A model generated the notes under the pieces. That model was not told the DNA's origin and searched no databases. It saw nothing but the letters and a program-made list of their open reading frames with translations. Position numbers and translations under genes: made by a program. Of a DNA stretch of 8,398 nt, positions 6,046 to 8,398 are shown one piece after another. The stretch lies in assembly GCA_964470845.1 (NCBI GenBank), contig CAYYEL010000093.1, positions 1 through 8,398 on the forward strand, in the 5' to 3' direction. This stretch comes from HGM04593 sp964470845. GTDB lineage: Bacteria > Bacteroidota > Bacteroidia > Bacteroidales > Bacteroidaceae. Every line of letters starts with the position of its first letter. Position 1 is the stretch's first letter.

Positions 6046-8398
6046 TTAAGATAAACGATTATTCCACGCTGTACCCACATCAAATTCAAGCGCCACAAGC
6101 TTGCTCTTGCTATTTACACGTCCCACAATGGCAACCGCAAAATAGCGATACGACTGTGTGGGGAAATAAGGAAAGACAATATCGGTAAAGGCATTGCGCC
6201 GCTCGCTTCCGGCTACGAGTTTAAAATTCTCACCATCGTTGCTGCACAACAAATAACAAGCAAGGCCACTAAAAGAGTGCGACGTATCGGCAGGCTCGAC
6301 CGTTGCGTGAAGCATCATCTGCATTATACGTTTATGCAACTTTGTACCCCACAAAAGAGGTCGGGTAACCAACAGTATATTATTGTCGCCATTAACCTCA
6401 TTTTGAACAAATACCTTTGAGCAATCGGCCTCATTCTTCAGAGTAATCAACTGCGGATAACTGTTCGACACAAAATCGAAACTATACATATATTTATAAC
6501 AGGCACCCGTAGGCAACGATATAATATAACTATAAGGATAATCGGGATTAGTTACAATAATCTCGCGACACATATAAACATATCCCACCGATGCGTTTAC
6601 GCAATACTCTTTAAATGTTTCACTGCCGATGGCATCATCAATAGAGACAATTGCAGCAATACGCCCAATGAGAGCATCCTTGTTCATTGTCTGCAAGGTA
6701 TATTTTTCAGTATCCAACGGAGCAGACAGTGGAAGCGCTTTTCCTCCCTCGATAAGCAACAATCCTTTCTCGCTCAGAAACACCACACCCGTGTCAATTC
6801 CGCGTACCGAACGAGCACTCACACACACCTCACGCGAGAGAGGATAACAATTTGTATATGCCAATGAAGCCGACGCATCGCAGGCCATTGCCCAAATACC
6901 ATCGGAACAAAAGACATACAAAGGATGTTGTCCGAATTGTCCTTGCGAAAGAGCAAACGTATTACTGCACATTGCCACAATATCCTTATGCGAGGGAGTG
7001 TAAGTCTGTGCCAAAGGAAATGTAAACGGATTATCCACTGCCGATACTTTCAGCACATTCCCACGCACCTCGACAGTGTTTTTCTCCTCTGTTGCATCAT
7101 TCTCGGGCAACAGTTCCCACGAAGCATCAACAGGAATATTTGTAACACTCTTAATCTCTTGTGCAAAGCAATCTTCCTCTATTGTAATTGTTATTGTATC
7201 GCCCAAAGACAACTCGCCAAAAAAGCTGAACGTACCATAATAACCACCAGCATCAACATTTGAAGCAATTACAAAAGGACGTTCCCCATACATCCACATA
7301 CCATTTTCGTACGTAAGCGTGTAGTTGCCGGGAGAATACGAGAAAAAGGCCTTAATATTACTCTCGGAAAGAACATATAATGCAACCAGATTCTTGAATG
7401 TACCATTACACGTAACCTTAATACCATCGCCGGCAGTATTTAAATAATAGGCTATATTAAGTGTCTTGTGGCGAGTAAGAGGGAAACTCTTACGGTAATA
7501 TTTATTACTCATACGCAGTACAAAGGTAATTTTAGTTGCACGTGCATCGGGATACATAAGCAACGGCGCAATGTAGTAATCACCACCGGTGTATCCCACA
7601 TAAAATTCATTATAGTCGCGACGTACAATAGAGACACCTCCGGTGGTAGTAAGCTCGAAACAGACACTCCCCGATAGCTTCAATTTCTGCATCCCGACAG
7701 GCACAAACACCATACTATCGTACCCTTTAAAGAAAGTCTCGCGCAACCCTGCAATATGCAAGCGTCCATTAAATACATAAGTATAATTGGCTGTACGCGA
7801 AACAAGCGAAAGGCTCTCCTCGCCAATCTCCTGCGCAAGAGCAAGCGACGATGGCGAGACATTGGACAGAGAATCGACCAACACACCCGAAAGGTTAAAC
7901 TCGGCAACTTTATAGAAAAGTGCGCACGAGGTAATTTCGTCATAAATCTCACTGTTGCTCTTCTCTTGATAAATTTCGGGCGAGGCAATATCACCATCAC
8001 TCTTCTTTCTATCGGCCCCCAGTTTATACCTCGAAATTGAGCCCGAGGTAAAAACATCCACCGAAACAATAACATTCTCCCAAGCCGAAAAATCAAAAGT
8101 CGAGAATCTGAACTTAGGTAAGAATCCTTTTACCTTTACTGTATAATAAGTAGATGAAGCCGCGGCGTCTTGCGGAATAGACACAAAATTACTTTTTCCA
8201 CACGACGCGTCAATAATATTATTATCAACGACATAATATATTGGCGAGAAGAAAGCGTAACTGCCATCGAACATACGAAAAGCATAGCGAAAGAGCGCAG
8301 CATCTATGTAACATCCTTTGGCATTGAGTTTAGAGACACACTCATCGAAATAACCTGTCGAGGCATTCTCCCAATAGAGATTTTCATCCTCGCCACTC
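6046..8398 (-). CDS. Large prophage virion/tail-type structural protein, N-terminus beyond right edge
   Basis: The minus-strand frame is open from the TAA at 6048-6046 to the window end, giving about 783 visible residues with the start missing. The ATG at 8274 is internal, since the 41 codons upstream (8275-8397) are open and continue the protein. The protein is beta-rich, without membrane segments. Three blocks resemble a large structural protein found in Bacteroidales prophages: ALFRYAFRMFDGSYAFFSP near the visible start, LSQGQFGQHPLYVF followed by SDGIWAM (about 6953-6890) with a later SEKGLLLIEGG, and a C-terminal SYRYFAVAIVG region ending WNNRLS. Repeated strand-rich segments with DGIW and SEKG turns suggest a propeller-like fold, as in tail hub or nozzle proteins. 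That fold is inferred. It is followed 14 nt later by the 140-aa gene. Base composition and codon choice look like the neighbours', so any insertion is not recent or came from a related host. Confidence 0.65.
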   Translation of the reverse strand, partial: SGEDENLYWENASTGYFDECVSKLNAKGCYIDAALFRYAFRMFDGSYAFFSPIYYVVDNNIIDASCGKSNFVSIPQDAAASSTYYTVKVKGFLPKFRFSTFDFSAWENVIVSVDVFTSGSISRYKLGADRKKSDGDIASPEIYQEKSNSEIYDEITSCALFYKVAEFNLSGVLVDSLSNVSPSSLALAQEIGEESLSLVSRTANYTYVFNGRLHIAGLRETFFKGYDSMVFVPVGMQKLKLSGSVCFELTTTGGVSIVRRDYNEFYVGYTGGDYYIAPLLMYPDARATKITFVLRMSNKYYRKSFPLTRHKTLNIAYYLNTAGDGIKVTCNGTFKNLVALYVLSESNIKAFFSYSPGNYTLTYENGMWMYGERPFVIASNVDAGGYYGTFSFFGELSLGDTITITIEEDCFAQEIKSVTNIPVDASWELLPENDATEEKNTVEVRGNVLKVSAVDNPFTFPLAQTYTPSHKDIVAMCSNTFALSQGQFGQHPLYVFCSDGIWAMACDASASLAYTNCYPLSREVCVSARSVRGIDTGVVFLSEKGLLLIEGGKALPLSAPLDTEKYTLQTMNKDALIGRIAAIVSIDDAIGSETFKEYCVNASVGYVYMCREIIVTNPDYPYSYIISLPTGACYKYMYSFDFVSNSYPQLITLKNEADCSKVFVQNEVNGDNNILLVTRPLLWGTKLHKRIMQMMLHATVEPADTSHSFSGLACYLLCSNDGENFKLVAGSERRNAFTDIVFPYFPTQSYRYFAVAIVGRVNSKSKLVALEFDVGTAWNNRLS

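Noticed and set aside
7680..8096. 138-aa minus-strand frame rich in Arg and Leu within the large phage-type gene
   Set aside because: It overlaps the long continuous frame in another phase, and its composition is that of a shadow.
8272..8274. ATG as the start of the large phage-type protein
   Set aside because: The frame remains open for 41 codons upstream to the window edge, and the conserved-looking block RYAFRMFDGSY spans this methionine, so the start lies outside.
1..8398. CRISPR array, insertion sequence, rRNA or integrase
   Set aside because: No regularly spaced repeats, transposase or recombinase motifs, or rRNA-like sequence were seen on either strand.

Overview
This window looks like chromosomal DNA of a Bacteroidales (Bacteroidota) bacterium, probably a gut commensal. 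The evidence is the absence of Shine-Dalgarno sites, A-rich leaders directly before the start codons, promoter-like TAnnTTTG elements, and protein families typical of that order. The window gives no 16S or other marker, so I do not name a genus.

Layout, left to right. (1) 1-330, minus: the N-terminal 110 residues of a secreted protein resembling Bacteroidales M6-family metalloproteases, running off the left edge. (2) 331-740: a gene-poor stretch with a candidate promoter for that gene and a rho-independent terminator for the next one. (3) 741-1931, minus: a 12-TM major facilitator transporter. (4) 1932-2313: an AT-rich divergent intergenic region carrying a repeated 17-mer and inverted partial copies. 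(5) 2314-4698, plus: a two-gene operon, gadB (PLP-dependent glutamate decarboxylase) then glsA (serine-type glutaminase), closed by a hairpin at 4718-4762. (6) 4884-5531, plus: a small cytoplasmic CBM9-like protein with its own candidate promoter. (7) 5547-5604: a perfect 58-bp palindrome filling the gap between convergent genes. (8) 5609-8398, minus: two tightly linked genes resembling the virion structural/tail module of Bacteroidales prophages. The upstream, large one is cut by the right edge.

Functionally the clearest unit is gadB-glsA. Glutaminase releases glutamate and ammonia from glutamine, and the decarboxylase converts glutamate to GABA and CO2 while consuming a cytoplasmic proton. 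Together they form a glutamine-fed acid-resistance and GABA-producing pathway. The usual partner, the glutamate/GABA antiporter GadC, is not in the window. The only transporter here is the divergent MFS protein, whose substrate cannot be read from sequence. The right third looks like the end of a prophage or prophage remnant abutting host genes, with the junction near the 58-bp palindrome.
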